DNA of 64,000 nt, from NCBI GenBank assembly GCA_932521025.1, contig OW051468.1, positions 5,890,064 through 5,954,063 of the forward strand, written 5' to 3'. Under the pieces are notes generated by a model. It worked only from the letters and a program-made list of their open reading frames with translations. It was not told where the DNA came from and did no database searches. Origin of the DNA: Oscheius onirici. Its lineage: Eukaryota; Nematoda; Chromadorea; Rhabditida; Rhabditidae. Position numbers and translations under genes: made by a program. Shown here piece after piece: positions 1-11,162 of the stretch (position 1 is its first letter; each line of letters begins with the position of its first letter).

Positions 1-3000
1 GGCGACCATGACTCCCTTGTAATGTGTCGTATTCGTGTAGATCTGGCCGTTGTTCTGAACTATCGTCTCGCCTGATCCGCCACTCTGCAGCAACATTATT
101 TTGAAATAAATAAAAGTAGCTTACTCTGATGGAAAGAGCTCCGAAACTGAGTTTCTTTTTGCCGAGGGAGATACTCTTTTTGTCTCTGGCTTCGAAATCC
201 TCCTCCGAGCTGCTCTTTTTCTTGTATTCGGATCCGCCTGACGGTGAACTGACTCGACGATGATCTCCCGTTGTTCGCTGGGGCAATTGGAATGAGACGT
301 CATTTAATGGAGAACACTCGCCATCCTGCAATTCCTATTGTTTAAATAGAAAAAATCTGTTGAAAAAAAGGCCAACCTCGACTTCTTTGAGCGTATTTTG
401 ATGCGAAGTAATAGCTCCATTCTTGTCCCCATTAGGCGAACTCCTTTTTCGGGTGAAGATGCTCAGTTTGCGATCGATCATTGCACTTATTTTTCGAGTA
501 GCGCCGCTACTTGACGACCTCTGAAACTTATTTTTCCCTTTTACAAAGCAAAGAAAGCACTTGTTTTTAAGTTAAGCGAGCTATTTCTGACTGTAGCAAG
601 CGTCTATAATCAGCTGGGTCAAAAGTTCTTTCAAAAACAGTTTGTAGGGGAAAACAACACTTTTGCGGTGGGTGCAAAGTGAGGTTTATTCATTCGAGAG
701 GATCCGAAGGTGTATGTGATGGTATATCGAATTAGGGCCACAAAGCTGTAGAGACAGACTGCACGTGCGTCAAACAAACTGAAACATACCAAGCGCATTC
801 GCATTGGGCCTAGAATGTCGTCTTCGAACTGAAAATGCTCTCAAAAAAAGAAAAAAAGCCTAATCAACGTAAGCGTGAGAGTAAAACAAAAAAAGAGTTA
901 CAGAGCTGTGTTAGAGACAAACCTTGTCAGAGCCAACACTGCTACGAGAGTTAGAACGAAGGAGAGCTTCCGATTCCGGCACGTAATGATTTTCGCGTTT
1001 CTTCTTCAGGCGTCGTTTCTCCTTCTGAAATTCACAAAACTGAGATTGGACGACTGGATAGCTTTGTCTGGATCTGGCTGGATAGCTTGGCTTTTTCGAG
1101 CAATGAATTAGAGGGGGGAACGGACCTTTTGTTGTTCTTCGCCGTCCAACTCTTCCCAACGAATCTTCCACGACATGGCAGCCAATTCTTGTTCCAGTTT
1201 CCATTTTCTAAGCAAAGAATTTTTAGATAAAAAATGAGATATATCAAACCTCCAGACGAAGAGGAAGACAAGTAGAAGGCCGAGAATGACGATGGCTGCT
1301 CCGAGAAGAAGATAAACATGAAGTGGATAACCCTGAAAATGAATATTTTTATCAGCCAAAACGCCTCTTTTCTAGTTCTGGCTCTATTCAATTTGCTAAA
1401 TTCGGGTTTGCATTGCAAACTTTGCAGAAAATGGCTCACTTTTGAGTACAAATGTGAAAGAAAATTACGCCAAAGACTTTTTTGCTATCTCACCTTGGGA
1501 CATTTGCTCTGGTCACTGCCGCAAATTGGTGAGTCTCGTGGCGGTTTTCCTCCAACCCAATGGAATTCGCCAACTTTATTGAGGTCGTTCTGAGCGCCGG
1601 AATAGTAGGCTACTTCCTAAAGATTGTTTAAAATATATAGAGAGAAAAATACGCTAACCACGAATTTGTCCTGAGCGGGATCGAGATCGAGTAGAGAATA
1701 GTCGGAATACCTGTCGCCATTTTCGTCAATTGACACATTACCCGTAATTCCTGGAAAAGGAAGCTATTTTGCCAAAAAGTATGATTAAAACAAACCAACA
1801 AAGGTCCTTTTCCACATTTTGCTGGTAATATCGTGGCCATTTCTGGGATTCAGACCTGCTTCGATAGTCTCGTTCAAGGCGATAGCATACAAAAGAACAG
1901 CATCGTAGAAAGCACTGATAAAGTTATTCATCTGAAATTAGAACATTTTAAGCTTCAACAGGAAGAGCAAACCTCGTACTCTTTGCCCGTCTTTTTAGAA
2001 TAATTATACTTTTCTTCTGCTCGTTTTTTTACCCGATCTTCAAAGTTTTTGTACTCGTCGAGATCACTTCTGAAAGTCAACAATTTGTGCTAAAAAAAGG
2101 GGGGGGGGGGAATTACCTTCTGAGAGAGATTGTCTTTAATGCCCTGTAGGCTTCTTTCGCCTTCTCGTTCTCGTCCGTCGAGCTGTCATTCTGGCGAGTC
2201 CACGGCTTTTCGGCATGCGATCTGAAAATCTTTTTGATTAAAATATTCCCAACGGGCTACACATCTATGATTCAAAAGTGAGAGATTCGCGGCGATTTGG
2301 ACTTTATAAAGGCCAAAAACGAACCCGGTGGAGACGTCGATGTTGATAAAGACGTAGTCTCCAGACGTTGCCATTCCGAGCTCATGAGCCGCGAGCATAA
2401 TTTCTCGAACGGTGTCCGGCGAAGCACATAGGATGATCACTGAAAATCAAGCTTTTTTTAATGAATCACCCAAACTTTTTATGCTTGTTACACTCTGTTG
2501 TCTGATGAGACAGCCAATGATCAGGAAATTAGCAGCGGACCCAATTTCCCCCAGTTTTCATAGAATCTTCATTCTCAAGCGCCACATAATCTTCGATTAG
2601 CGAATCCCGCCAAAATAGTCAAACAGGACCCATTCATTTGACGAAAGAGGCTCTTTTGCAAGTCCATATGGAATGTTCCGACTTCCCGGAGAGCATGAAG
2701 CGCAAAACACGACGATTGATTGGCGAAAGACGAGAGCACAAAAACAAATCCCTTTAAAGATTTCTTCTCGGAAGGGTTCTTCTCGGCTGAGATTTTGCAC
2801 GGCGCGGACCTCTATTGCCCGGAGGCTCATTACTGCCCGACAAGGGGTGCAACTTCCTTCCGAAGTCGGGTCTCTCTGACAACATCTCTTAGTGTTTCGA
2901 AGGGCTCTAAGGGCATGAAATTGCTCCGATTAAAAGAGAATTTAAGCAACTTCGACCTTCTTCTGCGGAGCTTTAGTTACTGAAAATGACGCCAGAATGG

Positions 3001-4336
3001 CTAACGATCGCAGTCACCCTTCTAAGACGTCTTTCGGGTTGAGAGAAAACATCCTGCACTGGTACTTGGTCGGAAGAAATCTAATGAGTAAATATTTGGC
3101 GGTAAAATGATAAACATTTGAAGGAGGAAATCCTATTAGAGAGAAAGATTTCGTCAAAACACTGATTTTTAGTCCATGGAAACCGTCAGTATTTGCTCTT
3201 TTGGACCCAAAAAAATCTAGACTTTCATTATCTTGCGAATGGTCCTCCGGATGACAATAGGATGCTGGGAAAGTGCGCATGACAAATTGTCTCGAAAATA
3301 GGGAGAACCGCTCCCCTGGGGGTTGGATGAGAGCTGCAACATAACCGAAACGTGACAGCGTCTTTGAGTAAAAGGAGCGAGTCTTTGTGTTTGGCTCTTT
3401 TCAATAAACATGCCGAAAAAGCCAGTGTCCTCTCAAATGATCTAGGCAAAAATAATTGCTGTGGGTCACAAGACCAAATGGCAATAACAAATGGAGATAG
3501 AAAGAAAAAGGAATTCTAGATGCCAATAATTGGATTATCCGAAGCAATATTCCGAAAAACAAGGACACAGCGTAATCTCATCACCCCTCAACCTAGACAG
3601 CAAGGCAAGCAAACCTACAGTTAGAAACCATAGACGCGTCGAAAAGCATCTTGCGGTACTCTTCCCGTTTAGTCTTGAATTCACCAAACATCTTCACATT
3701 CCAGATTACTTCCTTTTCCTTGTGAATCAAATTTTTGATGGTCGACAACGAGAAATAGCATTCACTACGTCCATTTCCACCACCATGGACTGCTTCATCG
3801 TTGAACAAAAAATAGAAATGTTTCCATTTGAAGGTCTTGGTAATTTCTTTTACTAGATATGCCAGTGTTTTATAGCTGCCCATCATGCGAGTCAAAAGCG
3901 GGAAGGCAGTCCTGTCTCCGAGCTCATCGACTAGGGCTGTAGTCGTGAAAACGGGGACTCCGCTGTGCCAGTAGGTGCTCATTCGAGCTATTGGAGCCAG
4001 TCCGTAGACGTAGGCTATGCCCATGACGGCATCGACTGTCCGATCGCAATAATGCTGAATGATCCGCTGGGGTCCGAGCGAATCAGACAACGCCGTGTCT
4101 TCGTACGTGATTCGTAGACCATTTTTAGGCAAGAGATGATATTTGTAGGCGACATCCTCGACGGCTACATCGAAGACAGGCCGACTTTTGTCTATGGTTA
4201 GAAGAAACGGGTTTTTCGCCTTTGATCCCTCTGTAAGTGGGAGGCCGACAACAATGTCGAGAGGAAACTGAGAAGAGTAAGGAAATGGAAGTGCTGATGA
4301 CAAACGTAGCCAGAGTAGTAGGAGCCAGTGTATCAT
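1..4336 (-). CDS. Receptor-type guanylate cyclase (gcy family), 3' part beyond the window edge
   Basis: Single-pass receptor of the nematode GCY family; these convert GTP to cGMP after sensing a ligand, usually in sensory cilia. The first exon (4336-3619) encodes a signal peptide and most of the ANF-receptor ligand-binding fold, including the family segment LGPQRIIQHYCD and the VYGLAPIARMS motif. Further exons, read by splice phase, are 2439-2325 (ILCASPDTVREIM), 2221-2117, 2070-1973, 1931-1796 (FYDAVLLYAIALNE), 1750-1659 (ITGNVSIDENGDR), 1616-1494 (CGSDQSKCPK), 1332-1250 (membrane segment), 1207-1126 (juxtamembrane AAMSWKIRWEEL), 1024-923, 828-790, 520-377, 325-125 and 84-1. The last holds HYKGVMVA, the start of the kinase-homology domain. 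Most of that domain and the cyclase domain lie to the left of the window. Intron 3618-2440 is about 1.2 kb while most others are below 120 nt. Family call is firm; individual junctions are inferred. Confidence 0.9.
2440..3618 (-). other. Long intron between ligand-binding exon and shared receptor exons
   Basis: Donor T|GTAGGT at 3619/3618 and acceptor TTTTCAG ending at 2440. Several short open frames occur inside on both strands but none shows family motifs or a consistent exon structure. Its length contrasts with the short introns elsewhere in the same gene. Confidence 0.6.
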
Positions 4337-5435
4337 GCTGGGCTCATGGTGCGAATGTGGCCCGTGTGCGCGCCTGCCACGCCCCTCCCGGAGAGAGCGG
4401 TTAGGAAAGGCGCGGCGACGGAACGCCTTTCAGCTGCGCACAATCACCTCTACCTCCACAAACCGACAACAATTGACTCTTGTTTTCATGGCCGAGAGCT
4501 CATCTTTCTCTCGAACGCGGCCCGTGACAGCCTATTTTGCAATGCACAGAAATTCTATACTAGGTCCCAAAACAATTCAGCCCGCTTGCACCTTCCCAAA
4601 AGCTTTTAATCTACTCATTTTCTCAATACCTCCTATAGTTTCCTATAATGGCTAATTTCTCATAATACTTGTCCTTCCGAGTACGTCAAAAGTTGGCATG
4701 TAGCAATCAGCCATTAATCATGTCCATATCGTTGTAAGTAGCCTAACATAATGGCCCACATGCGAGTCTCTTTTGCCCCACGCCATTCGACTCGGGGTTG
4801 CATATTTTTCAACTTTCTCTCTTCCGAAATTGAGACAACCGTTTTATGGACTTGTCGTCTCGTTAGCGCCGACCTTGGCAAGGCATTGTTCGTCTGCAGA
4901 TAAGGTCTCATTTTACAGCGAAAAAAACAGTCCGTAAATTTCGTGTACTTTTTGCTAAAGGGCTTTGAGGCAACAGCGAACTCGTAAACTTTGATAGCTC
5001 AAACAGCACTCTTTGAATTACAGAGTGCTTTTCGAAACTAGAGGAAACTCGCACGAAATTCAATCTACGACTGTCACTTGCATTTTGTCTCAACCTGGCT
5101 GGTGTAATATGGTGTTTTTCCGCTTGCAGAACCCCGTATAAACAACGAGACGGGTCCTGGGGCAGGTAAGAAGAGGCAATGAATAAGTAGCTAACATCTT
5201 CCCGCGTGCACTTTGGTATTCTTGCAATTAGTGTCAGGCAGTCTGAGAGAGGGATCCGCAACACGCGAAATCAGCACCGCTCAAATTGAATTGTCTTGAG
5301 GCAAGATAAAAGCCAAGAGGGACGTGAACGACAAGTAGCAAGGGAAGCATGAAACTTGTCATGAAAACCCTAACATCAGTCTGGTGAGACAAGTGTTGTA
5401 GTCAAATAGGGATTGGTGAAACTACCACTTACTAG

Positions 5436-5617
5436 CAGGGATGTGCGAAAGTACCGTATACTTGAAAGTCGAAAGCCGCCATGGCCGCGTACCAACTTTT
5501 AATCATTGGCGTCGATATGCAGCTGATTTTCAAATCCTCTTGAGTATCGACGTCTATGGTTAAGAGTTAGCGCGCTACTTTCGACTTTCGAGTATACTGT
5601 ACTTTCGCACACCCCTG
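5436..5617. mobile_element. hAT-like MITE, 182 bp, with terminal inverted repeats and 8-bp target duplication
   Basis: The element starts CAGGGATGTGCGAAAGTAC and ends with the reverse complement of CAGGGGTGTGCGAAAGTAC; the inverted repeats extend about 40 bp with few mismatches (inner part TATACTYGAAAGTCGAAAG). The flanks are identical 8-mers CTTACTAG at 5428-5435 and 5618-5625, the target-site duplication length of hAT elements. CAGGG termini also fit hAT. The interior has no open frame, so it is non-autonomous. Confidence 0.9.
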
Positions 5618-6734
5618 CTTACTAGTAAGCCAATTACTGCAAAGAAGTTGTTCAATAAACAGCGGTTACAGTTGCGAAGTCTTTTCTACTGTTTTACCTG
5701 CAGTTTGTAATGATGCATCTTCAACCCAGCAAAAATATGTAAAGTTTACGCATTTTAGAAAAGATTCAACAAGAATATCAGGCAGAAATACAGACGTTGC
5801 AAAAGTTTTGAGTAAAAAGAGAGAGGCACCCAGACACCATTAGACTGTCCACATTCCCTATCGTTTTACTAAGCTCTAGAAAAACTAGGTGTAATTGGAA
5901 GGCCGTCGCGCTCTATTCTAAAGTTTGTGGATGTTCGCTGTAGAACTAAAAAAGCCTACTTCGTGTCACTAGAAAAAATACCGTACAAGTCCTTCTCCAG
6001 CTCCCAATCGCAGCCTTACGAGATTTAAATAAAGTTGCCCGATAGTCTTTTCACGCCGTTTACATCCCGAATTTTACCCCCACGAAATGATCCTCGTTTT
6101 AATTCCGCCACACGTCATAGACGACGCGAAGAAAGCCCTCTCTAAGGAGCAGCCGACTAATCAAATTCTTTACCCATTAGTAAATGTATCAGTGTGGTCT
6201 TTTTCGATGATATATTTGTTGGACTTTACACAGCGTAAAATCCAGGTTCACTTAGCAGTCAAGTGGTTTCAAACAAGAAGTCTCTCCCTTTAACATTTCG
6301 CTGCAAACGGCCAGCCCCTCCGAAAAGAAGGAAGCAATCAGCGAGATTCTGCTTTTTCAGCGTCTTTTGGAGAGTGTCATGAAGATAAGGACAGACCATA
6401 AATAAAGAGAGAGAGAGAGCACAGCTATTCCCATACAAACAATCTTGACAGACTCGATCTTATAGCTTTCGGGAAAGGGAACTTTAATGCAGTTCGGCCT
6501 TTCGGATAGGTCCTGTGAGAATCCTCTCACAAATCAGACCTAATCGGGAAAATCCTGATAACCTCCAAAATCCGCGCGTCTACCGCGCTAGCTGTCTTGA
6601 TTTGCAACTCCCGCTGGGAGTGAACGGATTGCAGCAGAATGGGGTTCAAAGAGCAGGAAACCCAACGAAGCGTCACTTCAAAAGGCGCAATCAATCTAAG
6701 AGAAGAAGACCAAAAAAATCTCTTGGTTGTACTG

Positions 6735-7050
6735 CAGTAGGCGCCTCCCTTCGTTCAAACAATCCTAAACTCGCGTTTTTCACCATTTTTCTTCTATCTT
6801 TCCCGTTTATGACCAGGTCTATCGAATTCAGCGTATAAAGCAAACACCAGGACGTGTAAACTAGTCGAAAATATCATGAAGCCGACGCTTGCTCCATATA
6901 AGTCGTCCTCAGACACTTGTCTTTCATTTCCGGCTTTAGCACGCTTAAAAATGTAAAAAATGAAAGGAAAATGGTGAAAAACGCAATTTCAGGCCAGTTT
7001 GGGAATTTGCGCCAAAAATATTTGAAGGAAGGGAGGCGCCTACCGCAAAA
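6735..7050. repeat. Inverted repeat block
   Basis: Plus-strand text at about 6735-6800 (GTAGGCGCCTCCCTTCGTTC ... GCGTTTTTCACCATTTTTC) recurs as its reverse complement at about 6965-7045. The arms are imperfect and may extend outward (TCTCTTGGTTGT against GAGATTGGTTGT). It may be a degraded MITE; I find no clear target duplication. Confidence 0.6.
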
Positions 7051-7783
7051 CAACCAATCTCTTTGAGTCTCCAATACGTTATTGATAGAATATTTACCCC
7101 TCAAAATCTTGCATGGAGCAGACGCTCTCTGCAAATCAGCTGTCACATTGATCGTTGGTGAAAGTACGGGGACGGCTGGGTTAGGTTAAACTTTCCTCAT
7201 TTCCTCAAGACGAAAAGTAAGCGAGAAATCAAGGTTCTTCGCAGACCCTTCACCCCCAAATAATTAGCACAATCTTCTGCTGCAGTTTGCCAAATTCTTG
7301 CCAATTTAATTGATGAAGAGTCTGGGTGAACTTTTACCTTATTGTTCAAACACTGCCTGAGAGCTATACGCGTAAAATCGGCCAACTGAGATCACATTGT
7401 CCGTTATAAAGCCACCATGGCGCTCTGAACCACTTAATCGGCTCAATCGCAAATCTTTCGGCAAACATTGTGATACCACCCGAGAGTTCGTTCATACCTA
7501 GTAGGAAAAGCTTCCGGATTGCATGTTTTTCAATTTCAAAAAAGTGCTTTTGTGAGAAATACCAAAGGAAAAAGAGTCTATCGTGAGTGTGGTGTGTGAA
7601 AAAGTTCGGGAATTCTCACGAGTTCTTTGTACATTTTCATGTCGCAAACTAAAATCAAACAGGAAGAATTCACATTTCCCACAGAAGCATTGATTCTAAC
7701 CAGAAAAATAGAGCGCGACAGCAAACATGATTTAAACCTATGGATATTTACAAATATGCCCGATTTTGTCAATAAAAACCCAC

Positions 7784-8642
7784 CGTTCGTTTTCATGGAG
7801 ACATCCTTGAGCCAACCTTTGAATGTAGCCCTCGTAATCGGCTGCTCTTCATCAAATCCAAAACTAGGCGTGCTCACGGCCCACTCGGTCTTGAAGACGC
7901 TGCTCTTCTCCATAAAGAAATTTTTGATAGCGTAGAGACTGAAATAGCAGTGACTGCTGATATCGTCCGCATCTTGATTATCCTCCTTTGCCGCCTTATT
8001 CACAGCTCTCCGTTTGTCGTGATAGAAAAAGAGCATGTGTTTAAAATTGAGCGTGATTGTGCTGTTCCGTTCTCCAGGCTCATGGTAAGCGATCAGCTGG
8101 TACATACTGTCAGCCATTTGCCGGTAACTGCCCTGCATTCTGGTCAGAAACGGATACGCCTTCTTGCTGTTCAGACTACTGGGCATTCCAGCAGTTGTCA
8201 GCACTGGAATACCGCCACTGAGTCCAGCTGTCACCTTCGTGACTGTAGCCAGACCATAATTGTCGGCAAATCCCATAATGGCGTCCAGACGATGCTCACA
8301 GTAAGCTTGGACGACACCGACAGCGGAATACCGCTCGGCCAGGACGACATCTTCCCAAAAATGACTGTCCCAGTAGGTAAGATTCAGCCATCCTTCAGGC
8401 ATAATCCCTGCTGCTGTGACATTCTGCACAGCGATATCAATCACTGGTCTGGCTTTTTCCAACGTCAGGCCGAAGACGTCGTTCTTGCTCTCCTTGGCAG
8501 GCAGAATAACCAATAGATTGTAGGGAAGACGGTGTCCTCGACTCGTGAGAGGCGGTGGATTGAGAATAAGCTGACCATAGGTCAGGAGAGGAAATATAGT
8601 GCCCAATAAGGCTAACAAGGGCCAAAACTGGGGGACAGACAT
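7784..8642 (-). CDS. Second rGC ligand-binding module (single exon, possible alternative first exon)
   Basis: One open exon starting at ATG 8642 with a signal peptide (MSVPQFWPLLALLG...) followed by an ANF-receptor domain: EKARPVIDIAVQNV, VVQAYCEHRLDAIMGFAD, a PVLTTAGMP segment and YPFLTRMQGSYRQMA, which line up with the first module. An upstream in-frame ATG at 8771 would destroy the signal peptide, so 8642 is preferred. The exon ends at a phase-1 donor (AAC G|GTGGGT at 7784/7783). No transmembrane, kinase or cyclase exon can be recognised between here and the next module at 4336. Spliced to the acceptor at 2440 it would continue ...TN-V-IILCASPDT, where the joined codon becomes valine as the family prefers. 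It is therefore either an alternative first exon of the rGC gene to the left, a secreted ligand-binding protein, or a decaying partial duplicate; its open frame argues against decay. Confidence 0.8.
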
Positions 8643-9948
8643 GGCCTCATAGGGACATGCGAGCGTAGCACTGCGACGGCATAACAACACGGCCGCTCTG
8701 CGTGTCTGCCCTTTTTCCCCGCCTCTCTCTGGTGTGGCCGCGCCCCCAGGTGCATCATGGCTTATCACCAATTTTCTTTATCCTCCCATAGGTCATCCGT
8801 CTTCTAGATCCGCCCAAGAGGAGGCAAATTATCACATTCCATCGAAAAATGCAAATTTGTAGCTCCATCTCCCCTCTCTCAGTTCAATTATTGCACGCAA
8901 TTAGCTGACACAATTTGAAAGGTCATCTAATTATTCAGCTGCACGTGCGGTCAGATGGGTTAGTCGTGGATATTTTGGTTATCTTTGAGCTTTTTTTCTC
9001 TACATTTCCAAGAAAGAAAAAAATGTTTTGATCAAAAGATTGTTGTGAAATGTCTGTCGCAAACAGCTGTGAGACATTTTAGGTAACAACATGAATCTTT
9101 TCAATCATCCTCCTTTGTCATTTTTAAAGGGCATCAAAATGATATCAATCTTGCCGTCTTTTCGGACGTTGATTGGTTTTCTGTGCAGCAGACGACGCTG
9201 CTGCAGCGGGGGCTAGTGTAAAATTTCGGGCAGGCTTGCAGGGTCTCTTTCCTGCCGCTTTGCAAGATCAATGAACTCAGGTGAGCTCCTCAGAAAGAGG
9301 AACAGCTATTTGAATCGTCTAATTTGGGGAAAATAAATTCTCGGGCCAGAGGTTCTGATAGCATCTTGCAGCAGTTCCTTATTTCCTCTGCTACGGGGTC
9401 TCGTGTTCCTTCGCGTGGTGTCAGTTTCAGGTCAACAAAAACAGAGATGCACGTAACTGATTTCCGAAGCGTCAGAAGTCAAACCCTCATTTCAGTTCAC
9501 CCTTTTGACTCTAAGCAAGGCATTTAACAGAGCCAGAGTTCTGTTCTCCCAAATCGCCAGCTATTTCCATAAATCAGGATAATGGATGTCAAACTGGCTG
9601 CTGTATGATAAATGTTTATTTGAATAAGCCGAGAGAGTGCTTCCAGCATGTCAGATCAAGTGCTAAATGCTCAAGAGAACATTCCCCAAAGTCCCTCTGC
9701 AGATCTCATAAATGTGCGCAGGTTGATTGCCAGGCTCACACGCTTCAGAAGATTGCTCATTTGAGGCCAGGAAAGAAAAGCCCACTAATGGCATAATTAC
9801 ATGAGTGCAAACGACAGGTCGTGGTAATTGCGAAAAACAACCTTTTTAGCCTACTCACAAATATTTTGTCAAGAAGGTCGAAGTTTTCGATATTCTCAAA
9901 TCCCAAAGTCCTTCCAGAAGACAAACGATGCGTGGGCTTCCCCGCTAG
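8643..9948. other. Non-coding interval upstream of the second rGC module
   Basis: No gene supported. Small plus-strand open frames (9324-9527, 9605-9796) show no motif or splice context. The part next to 8643 is the likely promoter region of the second module. Confidence 0.4.
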
Positions 9949-10152
9949 CTACATAACTCCATACACAGTATCAAGTTCCCTTCTCTGAATTTCTACAGAG
10001 ACCACCATGTCTTCAATCTCTGTTGCATCGGGCATCAAGCGCAGCACGGGAATGGATTCGCATGAATAATGCCTTATTTGAGGGGCTGGTCGCGCTTTGA
10101 GAACTTCTTTCATGACGGGGAAGAGCAGTGGGGGTTCACTATCATTTTCCAG
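9949..10152 (-). other. Weak 67-codon open frame just downstream of the third rGC module
   Basis: The minus strand is open from about 10152 to a TAG at 9949. It reads protein-like (ENDSEPPLLFPVMKEV ... LRLMPDATEIEDMVV ... RRELDTVYGVM) in a frame that does not continue the third module through its donor. I do not recognise a family. It could be a terminal exon of a short isoform or chance. Confidence 0.2.
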
Positions 10153-10168
10153 TTTGGAAAAAACTAAC

Positions 10169-11162
10169 CATTTGAAACGAAACTGGCATCATGTAGACGT
10201 TCCTTGATTTCTTCGCGGCGATGTTTGATCTCGTTCTCATCGAATTGCCAGAAGTTGTGATCCGGACTTTCTGGTGTGAATAACTGAACTCTGATTGATC
10301 TTACTTAGGATATAATTTACATCTTTTATGGCACTCTTTAGGCTAGCCATGAGGAGAAAGCATTCGCCGGCAGGTCCGTTGTGTACTCTCGCATTGTGGA
10401 ACATGTAGAAATGGGCTCGCCAGTCGTTGGCCTCGAAGACTTTTTTGACAACGTTGCAGGTGTGCTGAAAAGTGTTTCGACTAAAAAAAAATAGATAAAA
10501 CAAACTTTGTAGGGCGAGGATATTCTCGTCATCAGCTGGTACTCCTTCTTGTCGTCTAAGGTGACAGCTAGACCGGAAGGTGTGATAATGGGAATTCCCT
10601 AAAAATCGAAAGATCCACACAATATTAGGAAAAACTGACATAGCTGTTCGAGTCTCTCCATGTTGGCGACATTCTTGCGACTGGGGCCAGTGCATAAACA
10701 AAAGCGTAGCCGATGATGACATCTAGTTCGTTCTGAACTCCTTTTTTGATGCAAAAATGAGACTAGTAACCTTTACAAGTGTGTTAATTGCGACGTTCGG
10801 GCCAGTAGCGTCGGAGAGTTTGGTATCGGCATAAGACACGCGGAAGCAGCCCTCACAGATCAGACTGTAACTCGTTTTTGGAAAAAAAAAATCTAACAAA
10901 AACGTACCCACGTTCGGTGAGCTCCTCGATGGCCAGTGAAACAACGGGAATGACTTTTGGGAGAGATAGATGGAACGGATTTTTGCCGTCACAATCACCA
11001 CAATCGGTTTCTGGGAGTGGGACGAGTATATGAATTGGATTATCTTCGCTAACCTGAAAAATCTAAGATAAACCGAGGAAAAAGATGTAAACTTACGAGT
11101 GGAGCGTGGAGGAAAGCAAAAGAAGCCCCAAAAAGGGCCAGCATGGCAATAGTGTAATGCAT
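10169..11162 (-). CDS. Third rGC ligand-binding module (seven exons)
   Basis: Starts at ATG 11162 with a signal peptide (MHYTIAMLALFG...). Exons: 11162-11097; one from 11053 to about 10908 (NPFHLSLPKVIPVVSLAI); one around 10882-10770 (SYADTKLSDATGPN); one around 10730-10643 (ELDVIIGYAFVYALAPVARM); one around 10598-10505 (GIPIITPSGLAV, LMTRISSPYK); one around 10464-10306 (NVVKKVFEANDWRAHFYMF); and one from about 10272 to 10169 ending HDASFVSN. These follow the ANF-receptor order seen in the other two modules. Unlike them this copy keeps six introns. The last donor is phase 1 (AAT G|GTTAGT) like the other two, and joining it to the acceptor at 2440 gives SFVSN-V-IILCASPDT. If that intron is retained, a TAG occurs within the donor itself. 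No membrane or catalytic exons follow before the next module. Confidence 0.8.

Larger units (their letters stand above)
4337..7783. other. Non-coding interval between the first and second rGC modules
   Basis: Apart from the MITE at 5436-5617 and the inverted-repeat block at 6735-7050 I see no gene. Open frames here (for example on the plus strand at 6515-6838) lack splice-supported context or family motifs. It should contain the promoter of the first module if each module has its own. Confidence 0.5.

Noticed and set aside
4328-4655. Two overlapping plus-strand open frames starting at the rGC start site
   Set aside because: No motif, no splice context; they overlap the upstream region of the first module.
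7950-8516. 188-codon plus-strand open frame
   Set aside because: It is the antisense shadow of the second rGC module, which shows family motifs on the minus strand.
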